Assembly (NCBI RefSeq): GCF_019931755.1
Contig: NZ_CP082920.1
Coordinates: 1 to 15,215 of the forward strand
DNA: 15,215 bases
Origin: Sutcliffiella horikoshii
GTDB lineage: Bacteria; Bacillota; Bacilli; Bacillales; Bacillaceae_I
Direction of reading: 5' to 3'
Position numbers and translations under genes: made by a program. The first letter of the stretch is position 1. The number at the start of each line of letters is the position of its first letter. This document shows positions 6,343-12,955 of this stretch, in pieces. A model generated the notes under the pieces. It had not been told where the DNA came from, searched no databases, and saw nothing but the letters and a program-made list of their open reading frames with translations.

Positions 6343-6635
6343 GGGTTATCGGTGGGTTATCGAATTAAAAAGTTTGATAACCCACTAAAACCCAGTCATA
6401 TCAAGGGTTTTGACCCCTAAAGGGTTACTGGGTTATCGAAATTACTTATTTTTTGGTTAAACTACTATAACTTATATTTATATATATTTTTTTATTAATT
6501 AATTTTTCGTGGGAACGGAACTAGGAAATTCGATAACCTCGATAACCCACTAAAAAATGTAAATTAGTAAATCCCTTGTGGCTCTAAGGATGAAGACACT
6601 TCTAGTTGATGTTTCGAAACACGAAAGGGTTATCG
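6343..6635. repeat. GGGTTATCG repeat cluster in AT-rich DNA (candidate origin or operator array)
   Basis: GGGTTATCG occurs on the plus strand at 6343-6351, 6354-6362, 6430-6438 and 6627-6635. On the minus strand it occurs at 6540-6548, with variants at 6375-6383 (ends in A) and 6531-6538 (lacks one G). GATAACCCACTAAAA is a 15-bp direct repeat at 6376-6390 and 6541-6555. The stretches around 6440-6520 and 6640-6750 are almost pure A/T with many TTAATTAA-like runs, like a DNA-unwinding element. No gene is seen from 6337 to 6789. An iteron-type replication origin or a phage-type operator cluster are both possible. Confidence 0.55.
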
Positions 6636-6751
6636 AATTTTTTCAAGCTAATTAAATTTAATTAAAAAAAACTTAATTTTATCCTGTATTTTCCAATTTA
6701 ATTAAAAAATTAATTTATTTTTATTTAATTAAATTATTAATTTCCCAAAAT

Positions 6752-6791
6752 AAAAAACCATTTTCCACCAATTAAGGCGGATATGGTTTTT
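6752..6791 (-). terminator. Bidirectional terminator after the minus-strand zinc-ribbon gene
   Basis: AAAAACCAT (6753-6761) pairs perfectly with ATGGTTTTT (6783-6791), with CCACC/GGCGG adding inner pairs. A/T runs flank both sides and the right arm overlaps the stop codon. Confidence 0.65.
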
Positions 6792-7614
6792 ATTTTTCTT
6801 TATTTCGGTGATAATAATCATTTTTTCGATTGCATCTAGGATTTGAACAGTATTTTGCATTTTTGTGTTTGGCCCAGAAGAGGGAATTACACTTTTTGCA
6901 GTTTTTCATGCTTTCTTTGCTTTCAGAGGGTGGCTTAGTCATTAGAGCTGCTAATTGGTAATAAGCAATATCAAGAATAGAGTTTGCTTCTAAAACAAAG
7001 TGATTTTTCTTTGTATCAGGACTATATGCAAAATTAATTGTTACACTGGCTTTACTTCCAACTGTGATCGCTAGGGCTTCTTTTAAAATGTCTTTTTCAT
7101 CTTTATCGGGTGATTCAAGTTTTATAGATTCAAGCATAGTGGCAGCGCGCTTGTATTTCTTTATTTCTGCCTGGTTATCTTGATAAATTGCTTTCCAGAG
7201 ATTAAATGTCTCAACAAGTGAAGCTACACTATATTTAAAAAAGCCAATGTGGAGGACATTCGTTCTCCATTTTTTTTCGTTTAGGAGAGCATTTAATTCT
7301 TGATCGCGATAAGGTATGCCGTATTTTTCAACCCATTTTAAAATGTTTTCGTCTTTAATTACCGGATTTAGATATTCCTCGTCTAAAAACTCTGGAAGAT
7401 CCTCGTCAATTAAATTAATCAAAGAAAATAGTAGTTCCACTCCATCAAATTCTAAATTTCTCTTAGATACAAATTCCGGTTCCCCTTTACCCACAATGAA
7501 CTTTTCTCCATGTAATTCCTCAATTTCATACAAAGAGTATTTAAAATTCATGCTTTCTACTTCAGTTAAAGTACCAATTTCTTCTGTCAGGTCTGAAATA
7601 AATTGATTTTTCAC
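6790..7614 (-). CDS. Hypothetical protein with C-terminal zinc ribbon (CGNR-like end)
   Basis: The chosen start is GTG at 7614, giving 274 aa, because GAGGTG sits 7 bases before it. The longer in-frame ATG at 7629 is part of that ribosome site. The first 230 residues are mostly helical and unrecognised. The C-terminal 35 residues hold a zinc-binding pattern C239-x2-C242-x13-C256-x4-C261 in the context SLFWAKHKNAKYCSNPRCNR. This resembles the C-terminal ribbon of CGNR/ABATE-type stress or regulatory proteins, although the exact CGNR tetrad is replaced by CNRK. It is divergently transcribed from the small HTH gene across an operator-like repeat, so it may be a regulator of the element. The function is otherwise unknown. 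Confidence 0.7.
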   Translation of the reverse strand: MKNQFISDLTEEIGTLTEVESMNFKYSLYEIEELHGEKFIVGKGEPEFVSKRNLEFDGVELLFSLINLIDEDLPEFLDEEYLNPVIKDENILKWVEKYGIPYRDQELNALLNEKKWRTNVLHIGFFKYSVASLVETFNLWKAIYQDNQAEIKKYKRAATMLESIKLESPDKDEKDILKEALAITVGSKASVTINFAYSPDTKKNHFVLEANSILDIAYYQLAALMTKPPSESKESMKNCKKCNSLFWAKHKNAKYCSNPRCNRKNDYYHRNKEK

Positions 7615-7640
7615 GAAAAAACACCTCATTTTTTATAATT

Positions 7641-7684
7641 TAGACGTAAAACTAGACGTATTTTTATATTTTGTGTCTAGTTTT
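7641..7684. promoter_or_regulatory. Operator-like repeats in the divergent promoter region
   Basis: TAGACGTA is repeated at 7641-7648 and 7653-7660, 12 bp apart. AAAACTAGAC (7648-7657) is perfectly inverted to GTCTAGTTTT (7675-7684). The block sits midway between the divergent genes starting at 7614 and 7737, where a phage-type repressor would bind. TATAAG (7688-7693) and TATAAC (7699-7704) are possible plus-strand -10 elements, but no good -35 pairs with them. Confidence 0.55.
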
Positions 7685-7736
7685 TCTTATAAGATGATTA
7701 TAACACCAACACCACCACAAAGGGAGGGAAATTTTC

Positions 7737-7928
7737 GTGATTGTTATGAATGAGGATTTGCGGAAGGCAAAAGGCAAACTTCCAGCCTGGTTAATAGCTG
7801 CAGAACTAGGTGTACATGAGAACACGGTTTTTAGAATGTTTAGATCTAGCTTGTCACCTCAGAAGAAGAAAGAAATTTTAGGCGCTATCGAAAATGCTAA
7901 AAGAAAGGTTGCTGCAAATGAATCCTAA
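7737..7928 (+). CDS. Small Cro-like HTH DNA-binding protein
   Basis: The GTG at 7737 has GGGAGGG 8 bases upstream and gives 63 aa; ATG 7746 lies too far from that site. Residues 8-45 contain a compact HTH: KLPAWLIAAELGVHENTVFR followed by MFRSSLSPQKKKEILGAI. This is the pattern of small phage and plasmid regulators of the XRE/Cro type. It is the first gene of a five-gene operon and faces the zinc-ribbon gene across the repeats at 7641-7684, its likely binding site. Its end overlaps the next gene by 11 bases. Confidence 0.75.
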   Translation: MIVMNEDLRKAKGKLPAWLIAAELGVHENTVFRMFRSSLSPQKKKEILGAIENAKRKVAANES

Positions 7929-8445
7929 AACTCAATCTGTTGAATGTTTACTTGAATCAATGAAAGTAGTTCATCAAGAGAAGAGTCTTCTCAAAAGTGT
8001 AGGCGTGGATCTCGTCAGCTTCGAAACTGTGGAAGATAACCTGTGGGATAGCATTAAAACGCTTGTAGGAATGCCGGAGGAAAAAGAAGGTACATTCATC
8101 AGTGATCACTGGTTTGGGATAGCCTACGACTTTATCAAAGGAGAAATTGATAAGGAAAAGGCAGTTGAATTAATTATCAGTTGGAATGACCAAGAGAAAG
8201 AAGATGCTTTCTTGAACTGTGTTCATGACTTTATAGAACAACAATGTATTACTTCACCAGAATTAAAAGCGAAGGCCGGCACTGTGTATGATGCATTTCA
8301 AAATAAATTAGGGATTGCGGATCTTTCTATTGTTAGCAACAGGGCATTTTATAAGGCAATACGCAACTTAGGTTATGAGGTGAAGAGAGGAACTAAAAAC
8401 AAGTTTTATATCATCGGAATTGATTTAAAGAGTGAAGCTTCCTAA
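7918..8445 (+). CDS. Protein with primase-like C-terminal winged helix
   Basis: I chose ATG 7918 (175 aa) because GAAAGG lies 9 bases upstream; ATG 7894 lacks a ribosome site. The N-terminal 110 residues are helical and unrecognised. Residues about 114-170, beginning SPELKAKAGTVYDAFQNKLG and ending in GYEVKRGTKNKFYIIGIDL, have the layout of the winged helix at the C-terminus of D5/P4-type plasmid and phage primase-helicases. There the pattern is a helix with Y..F, a recognition helix F..AI..LGY, then a basic wing and a strand. No Walker motif is present, so this is not the helicase itself. A replication-initiation accessory role is a reasonable inference. Confidence 0.6.
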   Translation: MNPKTQSVECLLESMKVVHQEKSLLKSVGVDLVSFETVEDNLWDSIKTLVGMPEEKEGTFISDHWFGIAYDFIKGEIDKEKAVELIISWNDQEKEDAFLNCVHDFIEQQCITSPELKAKAGTVYDAFQNKLGIADLSIVSNRAFYKAIRNLGYEVKRGTKNKFYIIGIDLKSEAS

Positions 8446-8468
8446 ACAAAATGAAAAGAGGGAATGGC

Positions 8469-9041
8469 ATGAAAGTTAATCGTAAAAATGAAGACAACTT
8501 TAAACCGACTTATGTGAGTGATAAGAAATCTGAGAAGAAGGCAGCACCTAAGCAAACAATTGATTTTATGCACAGCCTGTATGAAACGGACATTATCAGA
8601 CGTTGCTACAGAGCTAACCAATATTTCAATCACACAGGGATGAACAAAGAGTTTCTTGATAATCGAAAAGAATTAAAATCACTTGAGCTTGTGGACGGGA
8701 CACTAACGGGTTTCCGGACCGGGATTACGGTTACACCGGAAATGTTTGACCAGCTAGAAACAGAAGCTCATGAAGCCAAGTTATCAATAGGTGAATATGT
8801 CAGGTCAATCATCTACACCTCAGCTAAGACCAAATTAGAAGCTTATCGCAAGAACAAAGGACAGAAGCTTAAACAAGTCAATTTAGAGCATGAGAAGCGC
8901 AGGAAACTACCTGTACAGGTGGTCTTACCTTATGAAATGCGTGAAGCGATTAAGAAGAAGCACAAGGTCTCCAAGGATATAGAGATTGAGCATCTAGTAG
9001 TTGAAGAGCTGTCGGAGTATCTGCAGAAGAATTACAAATAA
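8469..9041 (+). CDS. Ribbon-helix-helix-like plasmid protein, paralogue A
   Basis: ATG 8469 with AGAGGG 7 bases upstream gives 190 aa; the in-frame ATG at 8451 has no site. A basic N-terminal tail is followed by a helical segment (residues 34-70). Residues 84-120 look like a ribbon-helix-helix: a strand TGITVTPEM, a helix FDQLETEAHEA, then LSIGEYVRSIIYTSA (105-119). The C-terminal part (148-190) repeats a similar strand-helix layout. The motif at 105-119 is shared with the protein at 9244-9897. Plasmid proteins of this fold act as relaxosome accessories (MobC type), copy-control or partition proteins. Which applies is not clear. Confidence 0.6.
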   Translation: MKVNRKNEDNFKPTYVSDKKSEKKAAPKQTIDFMHSLYETDIIRRCYRANQYFNHTGMNKEFLDNRKELKSLELVDGTLTGFRTGITVTPEMFDQLETEAHEAKLSIGEYVRSIIYTSAKTKLEAYRKNKGQKLKQVNLEHEKRRKLPVQVVLPYEMREAIKKKHKVSKDIEIEHLVVEELSEYLQKNYK

Positions 9042-9059
9042 GAACTGGAGGTTATAGTC

Positions 9060-9257
9060 GTGAGCGTTAAGTTTGTCACGAATGGTTTCTATCGACCTTC
9101 TAAGAACAGGGATAGGAGCCAGACTAACCACTCTAATAGCAATGTAAACAAACCTAAGTGGCAGGAGAAGAAAGAAGAGAAACAAAAGCTTGCTGCACGG
9201 TATAAAGAGCTAGCCGAAAAGGCTAAGAACAAGGAGGATAATCATGAAAATCGTTGA
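9060..9257 (+). CDS. Small charged hypothetical protein
   Basis: GTG 9060 has CTGGAGG about 8 bases upstream and gives 65 aa. The protein starts MSVKFVTNGFYRPSKNRDRS, then has a Lys/Glu/Ala-rich helical C-terminus. It is probably disordered or a small coiled coil, and no family is recognised. It lies between the two paralogous genes and overlaps the second by 14 bases, with the next ribosome site (AAGGAGG) inside its last codons. Confidence 0.6.
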   Translation: MSVKFVTNGFYRPSKNRDRSQTNHSNSNVNKPKWQEKKEEKQKLAARYKELAEKAKNKEDNHENR

Positions 9258-9897
9258 TAACACAGCTTTAAGACAGGTAGAAGAGGAAGAAAGATTAAGA
9301 CCCATAAGAGAACTTCAAGAAAAGGCTGCACTGGCAAAGAAGAAGGAAGCAGAAGAAAAAGCACTTATCGTTTCAGTCCCATGTGACTGGAGAATCCATG
9401 GAGAGCTTGAACCACTAACTAAAGCTATTTGGGACTTTGAAGTTAATGAATTACGCAAGGGATATTTAAAGGCTGCTATCAAGAATCGTAAGTCACTCGA
9501 GCAATTAGTCGTGGAACCATTTGAGACTGAGAGCTACACCATCTCAGTTAAATATGATCAGGAAACTATTAATGTACTTAAGAAAGAATCTAGCAATCTA
9601 GGCTTATCTGTAGATGAGTATGCGCGGTACATCCTTTACACAACAGCACTTAAGGAGAACACCGAACGCAAAGAGAAGCTGAAGCAGGAAGAAGAAAAGA
9701 AAGAAGCGTTGAGGAAGTTTGACTTCAACGGACAGATCAACCATGAGCTAAGAAAGAAACTCACTGATAAGTTTCACGATCCAATTGAAGAAAGAAAGGA
9801 ATTTGGTTTTTGGATTGATGCAAGTAAAAGTTACGGTGAGTTTCTTGTAGCTGTGGCCAATGAGTATTTTGGCATCAAGAACAAAGATACAAATTAG
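9244..9897 (+). CDS. Ribbon-helix-helix-like plasmid protein, paralogue B
   Basis: AAGGAGG ends 6 bases before ATG 9244, giving 217 aa. Residues 10-45 form a charged coiled coil. Residues 98-135 carry the strand YTISVKYDQE, a helix and LSVDEYARYILYTTA (121-135), matching the paralogue's LSIGEYVRSIIYTSA at 9 of 15 positions. A second Lys/Glu-rich helix (137-158) and a C-terminal domain follow. Duplication followed by divergence is likely, and the two proteins may form heterodimers. It closes the operon that starts at 7737. Confidence 0.6.
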   Translation: MKIVDNTALRQVEEEERLRPIRELQEKAALAKKKEAEEKALIVSVPCDWRIHGELEPLTKAIWDFEVNELRKGYLKAAIKNRKSLEQLVVEPFETESYTISVKYDQETINVLKKESSNLGLSVDEYARYILYTTALKENTERKEKLKQEEEKKEALRKFDFNGQINHELRKKLTDKFHDPIEERKEFGFWIDASKSYGEFLVAVANEYFGIKNKDTN

Positions 9898-9900
9898 TTT

Positions 9901-9962
9901 AGACCCCCGCCACCTTCCTAAATTTTGGAATTAATTCACAAGGACCGAAGGGGAGCGGGTCT
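9901..9962. repeat. Bulged multi-part hairpin after the operon
   Basis: AGACCC (9901-9906) pairs with GGGTCT (9957-9962), GC (9909-9910) with GC (9955-9956), CCTTC (9913-9917) with GAAGG (9947-9951), and an alternative inner pair TTCC/GGAA lies at 9915-9930. It begins 3 bases after a stop codon but has no T run, so it is a poor terminator. A nick-site or processing structure is a possible alternative. Confidence 0.4.
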
Positions 9963-10017
9963 TAATAGAGAGCGACTTTTTCGAATCTGAAGAGGGGTGT
10001 GAAAGGAGGTGATAGCC

Positions 10018-10170
10018 ATGTCTGGAAGTATGCTCCTTCGCACCAATACTCCTGAATACCTGGAGTACAGAAGGAAACAAATTGATGAATTAACGCGTAA
10101 GGATCCAGTCTTTCGCGAGAAACGGAAAAATGCTTTGAGAAAGAGACTTAAGGGAGTTACCTCGAAATAG
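10018..10170 (+). CDS. 50-aa basic hypothetical protein
   Basis: A perfect AAGGAGGTGA lies just before ATG 10018. The product begins MSGSMLLRTNTPEYLEYRRK and ends in a very basic helix (EKRKNALRKRLKGVTSK). It could bind nucleic acid, but no family is recognised. A 12-bp hairpin follows 17 bases after its stop. Confidence 0.6.
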   Translation: MSGSMLLRTNTPEYLEYRRKQIDELTRKDPVFREKRKNALRKRLKGVTSK

Positions 10171-10187
10171 CCCCATAAAAAACAAAG

Positions 10188-10216
10188 TATCCTAGGAATC
10201 CCTCATTCCTGGGATA
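10188..10216 (+). terminator. 12-bp hairpin, weak terminator or mRNA processing structure
   Basis: TATCCTAGGAAT (10188-10199) pairs with ATTCCTGGGATA (10205-10216) over all 12 positions with one G-U pair and a 5-base loop. The tail is T-poor (TCTTATTAGG), and the ribosome site of the next gene follows within 8 bases. Attenuation or mRNA stabilisation is as likely as termination. Confidence 0.4.
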
Positions 10217-10235
10217 TCTTATTAGGAGGAAAATG

Positions 10236-10409
10236 ATGTTTTTGACAATCTTAGGTGTTTATTCACTGTTTATGTTGATTTTAATGTCGGCCGGAAGTGT
10301 AGTAGCAAACATGAAAAAAGGTCTGATGTTAAAGGATTTTTCTTTCATGATTGCTGGAGTACTACCAATCATTATTTATGTAATTATTATGCTAGTTAAA
10401 GGGTGGTAG
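10236..10409 (+). CDS. 57-aa two-helix membrane protein
   Basis: Two ATG codons stand in tandem. AGGAGG ends 6 bases before the second (10236) but only 3 before the first (10233), so I chose the second. The product has two strong hydrophobic segments, residues about 2-24 and 36-55, joined by a short basic loop (NMKKGLMLKD). No family is recognised. It ends 3 bases before the TTG start of the tape measure gene, whose ribosome site lies in its last codons. Holin-like proteins have a similar shape, but there is no direct evidence for that role. Confidence 0.6.
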   Translation: MFLTILGVYSLFMLILMSAGSVVANMKKGLMLKDFSFMIAGVLPIIIYVIIMLVKGW

Positions 10410-10412
10410 AAA

Positions 10413-12122
10413 TTGGAAATTTTTAAGCTAATGGGCTCAATCATGGTTGATTCCGACAAAGCCAACGACAGCATAGGTAAAACAGAAAAAAAGGCTGAAG
10501 GTCTTGGAAGTAAGTTTATGGGTGTAGCAACTACAGTAGGAAAAATGGGTCTTGCAGTGGGAACGGCCGCGTTAGCAGCTGGAGGAGCTATATTTGGACT
10601 AGCTAGTAAAAGCGGACAAGCAGCAGACCGGTTATTAGATTTAAAAGCCATCACTGGTATGTCCACAGATGAAATACAGCGTTGGGAGAAAGTAACCAAG
10701 GTTGCTGGAGTATCCACCGATGCAATGACAAACGCCTCTCAAAAACTAACAAAAACCCTTGATACCATGAGTGAAGGTACAGGGAAAGCAGCAGAAAGTG
10801 CGGAAGCATTAGGTTTTAGTTACGAAGAATTAATGGGTATGAATGCTGATGAACGAATGAATGCTATAACTGAAGCGTTGGCCGGTGTGGATGATACAAC
10901 GGAAAGAGCAAAATTAGGTACGGATCTACTCGGTGGAGCCTGGAAGGATATAGCTCCTATTGTCGATATGGGCGCCGAATCTATGCAAAAGGCAAAAGAT
11001 AGCGCAAATATCGTGAGTGAGGATGACTTGAATAAAGCCAATAACTTCAGGATTAAGGTTGAAGAGCTTAAAGATAGGTTCGGACACTTTGCCATGATGT
11101 TAGGGGTTCAAGTTGTACCAATAGCTGAAATGTTCTTGGATGTAGTCATGAAGATTGCCCCACACATTCAAAATTTTGTTGAACAGTCCATGCAGTGGAT
11201 TGGTGTTTTCGTGGAGTATGTAAAAGCGTGGGTTTCCGATAATAAGGGGCAGATAAATAGCCTTGTGGAAGGCTTTAAGGCTTTTGTCGCTTATATTGTA
11301 ACTTGGGTTAGCAATAACAAGGCATTAATCACGGAAATGTTTAATAACTACAAAGAGTATTTCAGTCTAATTCAGGAACTTGTCGGTGCTTTTGTTAGCT
11401 TGGTGAAGGGATTGTGGGATAGATTCGGAGCGGACATTTTAAAAATCGCAAAAATCTATTTTGATATGATCATTGGAGTGGTTCGCGGAGCATTCGATGT
11501 AGTAAAGGGCCTACTAAACTTTTTTATTGGATTATTCACCGGAGACTGGAAGCGAATGGGCGATGGAATTAAACAAGCTTGGAGTGGCGTGTGGGATGCC
11601 GTTGTTTCAGTAGTAAAAGGTGTTTGGGGCTCAATCTCAAGCTCTTTAAGCGTTATAGGAACGAATTTAGGAAATTGGTTCTCTGGATTAAAATCTGATG
11701 CGGTTCGTTGGGGTCAGAATATGATTCGAGGATTTATTGACGGTATCACGGCCATGATCGGTAAAGTTCGTGAAGCAGCATCAAGTGTCATGAGTAATGT
11801 GAAAAGCTTCTTAGGATTTAATTCCCCGGCAGAAGAGGGAGAAGGTCGCCACATTGTTAAATGGGGGGCTAACATGCTAGATGGATTTTTAGAGGGGGCA
11901 GAATCTAAAATACCTGATGCGAGAGGACTCATGAATAATGTGGTAGGCGAAATGAAGCCAAACACAGGCAGTGGAGGTACGGCGAGTAATTCTAATCGAC
12001 CAATTCATTTACAAATTGACTTGAATGGATATACCATTGCTGAACAGATATATAAGGACATAGATATGTTAATGGAAAAAGAATTGTCTATGAACTTGTT
12101 TACTAAAGGAATCAAAATTTAA
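10413..12122 (+). CDS. Phage tail tape measure protein, orphan
   Basis: Translation starts at TTG 10413 with AAAGGGTGG 6 bases upstream and gives 569 aa, short for a siphophage tape measure. The N-terminus (MEIFKLMGSIMVDSDKANDS) and the Gly/Ala-rich hydrophobic hairpin at residues 45-63 are typical of Bacillus tape measure proteins. So is the C-terminal block FNSPAEEGEGRHIVKWGANM (469-488) with FLEGAE. The middle is helical with regular Trp/Phe spacing, including a 25-residue tandem repeat (VSDNK at 274-278, VSNNK at 299-303). It would set tail length and be ejected with DNA. No other tail, head or packaging gene lies near it, and a terminator follows at once. Confidence 0.85.
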   Translation: MEIFKLMGSIMVDSDKANDSIGKTEKKAEGLGSKFMGVATTVGKMGLAVGTAALAAGGAIFGLASKSGQAADRLLDLKAITGMSTDEIQRWEKVTKVAGVSTDAMTNASQKLTKTLDTMSEGTGKAAESAEALGFSYEELMGMNADERMNAITEALAGVDDTTERAKLGTDLLGGAWKDIAPIVDMGAESMQKAKDSANIVSEDDLNKANNFRIKVEELKDRFGHFAMMLGVQVVPIAEMFLDVVMKIAPHIQNFVEQSMQWIGVFVEYVKAWVSDNKGQINSLVEGFKAFVAYIVTWVSNNKALITEMFNNYKEYFSLIQELVGAFVSLVKGLWDRFGADILKIAKIYFDMIIGVVRGAFDVVKGLLNFFIGLFTGDWKRMGDGIKQAWSGVWDAVVSVVKGVWGSISSSLSVIGTNLGNWFSGLKSDAVRWGQNMIRGFIDGITAMIGKVREAASSVMSNVKSFLGFNSPAEEGEGRHIVKWGANMLDGFLEGAESKIPDARGLMNNVVGEMKPNTGSGGTASNSNRPIHLQIDLNGYTIAEQIYKDIDMLMEKELSMNLFTKGIKI

Positions 12123-12133
12123 TAAAGGTTCTT

Positions 12134-12160
12134 AAGAGTCGCTTTTATAGGGCTCTTTTT
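12134..12160 (+). terminator. Rho-independent terminator after the tape measure gene
   Basis: AAGAGTC (12134-12140) pairs with GGCTCTT (12151-12157) with one G-U pair, followed by a T run. Confidence 0.75.
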
Positions 12161-12164
12161 CAAT

Positions 12165-12472
12165 TTTAGTTATTAAACAATTTTAAAAAAGCTCATTCAC
12201 TAACTATTTAGGGGTCTTTAATAACGATTTAGTTAGTTTAATAACTGTTTATTTTATCTTTAAAAACCAGTAGTACCAAGGGTTTAAGTCACTTTTTATT
12301 GTTTATTAGTTACTTTAGTTATTGGGTTTTCTATTAATTTAAAAAATAAAAAAATAAATATATATATTAGTAGAGTTAATACCCAAACACCGATAACTAA
12401 AATAACTTTCGGGCTGAAGCCGTTGGGAGAGTAAGAGTGTAGCGATTTTCCTTTAGTAACTTTTAGTTAGTG
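12165..12472. repeat. TTTAGTTA repeat cluster in AT-rich DNA
   Basis: The core TTTAGTTA or a close variant occurs at 12165-12172, 12228-12235, 12306-12312, 12314-12321 and 12462-12469 on the plus strand. On the minus strand it occurs at 12394-12401, with a partial copy at 12198-12206. TTTAGTTATTGGG (12314-12326) and the minus-strand TTTAGTTATCGG (12390-12401) suggest a longer consensus. The minus-strand TTATCGGTG here also occurs at 6346-6354 in the other repeat cluster. No gene is seen from 12123 to 12673; 12327-12370 is nearly all A/T. Confidence 0.5.
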
Positions 12473-12570
12473 AAAGGCAATTTAAGATATTTTTAATAAC
12501 TTATTTTTCGATTAAACAATTCAAAATTTGACTTTTAATCTAAAAAAATATTAAAAATGTCTTATTTTTT

Positions 12571-12598
12571 TTCGAAAGGGATACAATATTGTTATAAT
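12571..12598 (+). promoter_or_regulatory. Extended -10 promoter of the type I toxin
   Basis: TGTTATAAT (12590-12598) is an extended -10 element of the TGnTATAAT type. The -35 region (near TTCGAA, 12571-12576) is poor, which an extended -10 tolerates. A 10-bp palindrome ACAATATTGT (12583-12592) overlaps it. Start of transcription is expected near 12605, leaving a 5' UTR of about 70 bases. Confidence 0.65.
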
Positions 12599-12673
12599 AG
12601 GTCATGTGATCAATTGCATAGTAGGGTGAAAAGTGAAGCCCCAGTTTTTGAAAAGAAACGGGGGTGGCTGCGG

Positions 12674-12775
12674 ATGAAACCATTTGAAACGTGGATGCTG
12701 GTTTTAACAGCAATGACATTCATGGCGATTTTGTTTACAGCCATAGCAGCAGTAGTAACTTTAGCTTTAAAATAG
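12674..12775 (+). CDS. Type I (holin-like) membrane toxin peptide
   Basis: The 33-aa peptide begins MKPFETWMLVLTAMTFMAIL and is one transmembrane helix with a short N-terminal polar part. It fits the Bacillus putative holin-like toxins related to TxpA/BsrG and Fst. GGGGGTGG lies 6 bases before ATG 12674; a longer in-frame reading from 12557 starts upstream of the promoter and is not credible. The long 5' UTR carries TAGTAGGGTG (12619-12628), and the ribosome site is inside GGGTGGCT (12662-12669). Both are perfectly complementary to the 3' terminator arm. Such toxins depolarise or disturb the membrane when the antitoxin RNA is lost, stabilising a plasmid or prophage. Confidence 0.75.
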   Translation: MKPFETWMLVLTAMTFMAILFTAIAAVVTLALK

Positions 12776-12779
12776 AAAG

Positions 12780-12852
12780 AGAAAAGCCACCCTACTAGAG
12801 ACTGGCATCTCTATGATGTAGGGAGGCTTTTCAACGGGATTACGGGGCTTAA
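12780..12852 (-). ncRNA. Probable antisense antitoxin RNA of the type I toxin
   Basis: On the minus strand, TAGAAT (12859-12864) with TTGAAG 19 bases upstream (12884-12889) could start an RNA near 12852. It would run left into the shared bidirectional terminator, converging with the toxin mRNA as RNA II does in the par/fst locus. Direct repeats AACGGG (12833-12838) and ACGGGG (12843-12848) recur in the toxin 5' UTR as AACGGGGG (12657-12664). The antisense could therefore pair over the toxin ribosome site as well as at the terminator. The promoter spacing is not ideal, so the RNA is a prediction. Confidence 0.45.
12782..12831. terminator. Bidirectional terminator of the toxin locus
   Basis: AAAAGCC (12782-12788) pairs with GGCTTTT (12825-12831), CCCTAC (12790-12795) with GTAGGG (12818-12823), and TAGAGA (12796-12801) with TCTCTA (12808-12813). 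This gives 19 bp with small mismatches. A/T runs on both sides let it act for both strands. Confidence 0.75.
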
Positions 12853-12888
12853 CCGTACATTCTAAAATGTAATTTGGTCCAACCTTCA

Positions 12889-12923
12889 AACCAGAGTGTT
12901 CGCGCACTTCTGGTTCTTTTTTT
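12889..12923 (+). terminator. Second plus-strand terminator
   Basis: AACCAGA (12889-12895) pairs with TCTGGTT (12909-12915), GTG with CAC extends the stem after one bulged base, and seven T follow. It probably backs up the toxin terminator. Confidence 0.65.
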
Positions 12924-12955
12924 AGTATATTTTATTTAATAAATATCATTCATAG

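Noticed and set aside
12557..12673. In-frame N-terminal extension of the holin-like toxin (72 aa)
   Set aside because: It begins upstream of the extended -10 promoter and lacks a ribosome site; ATG 12674 has GGGGGTGG at good spacing.
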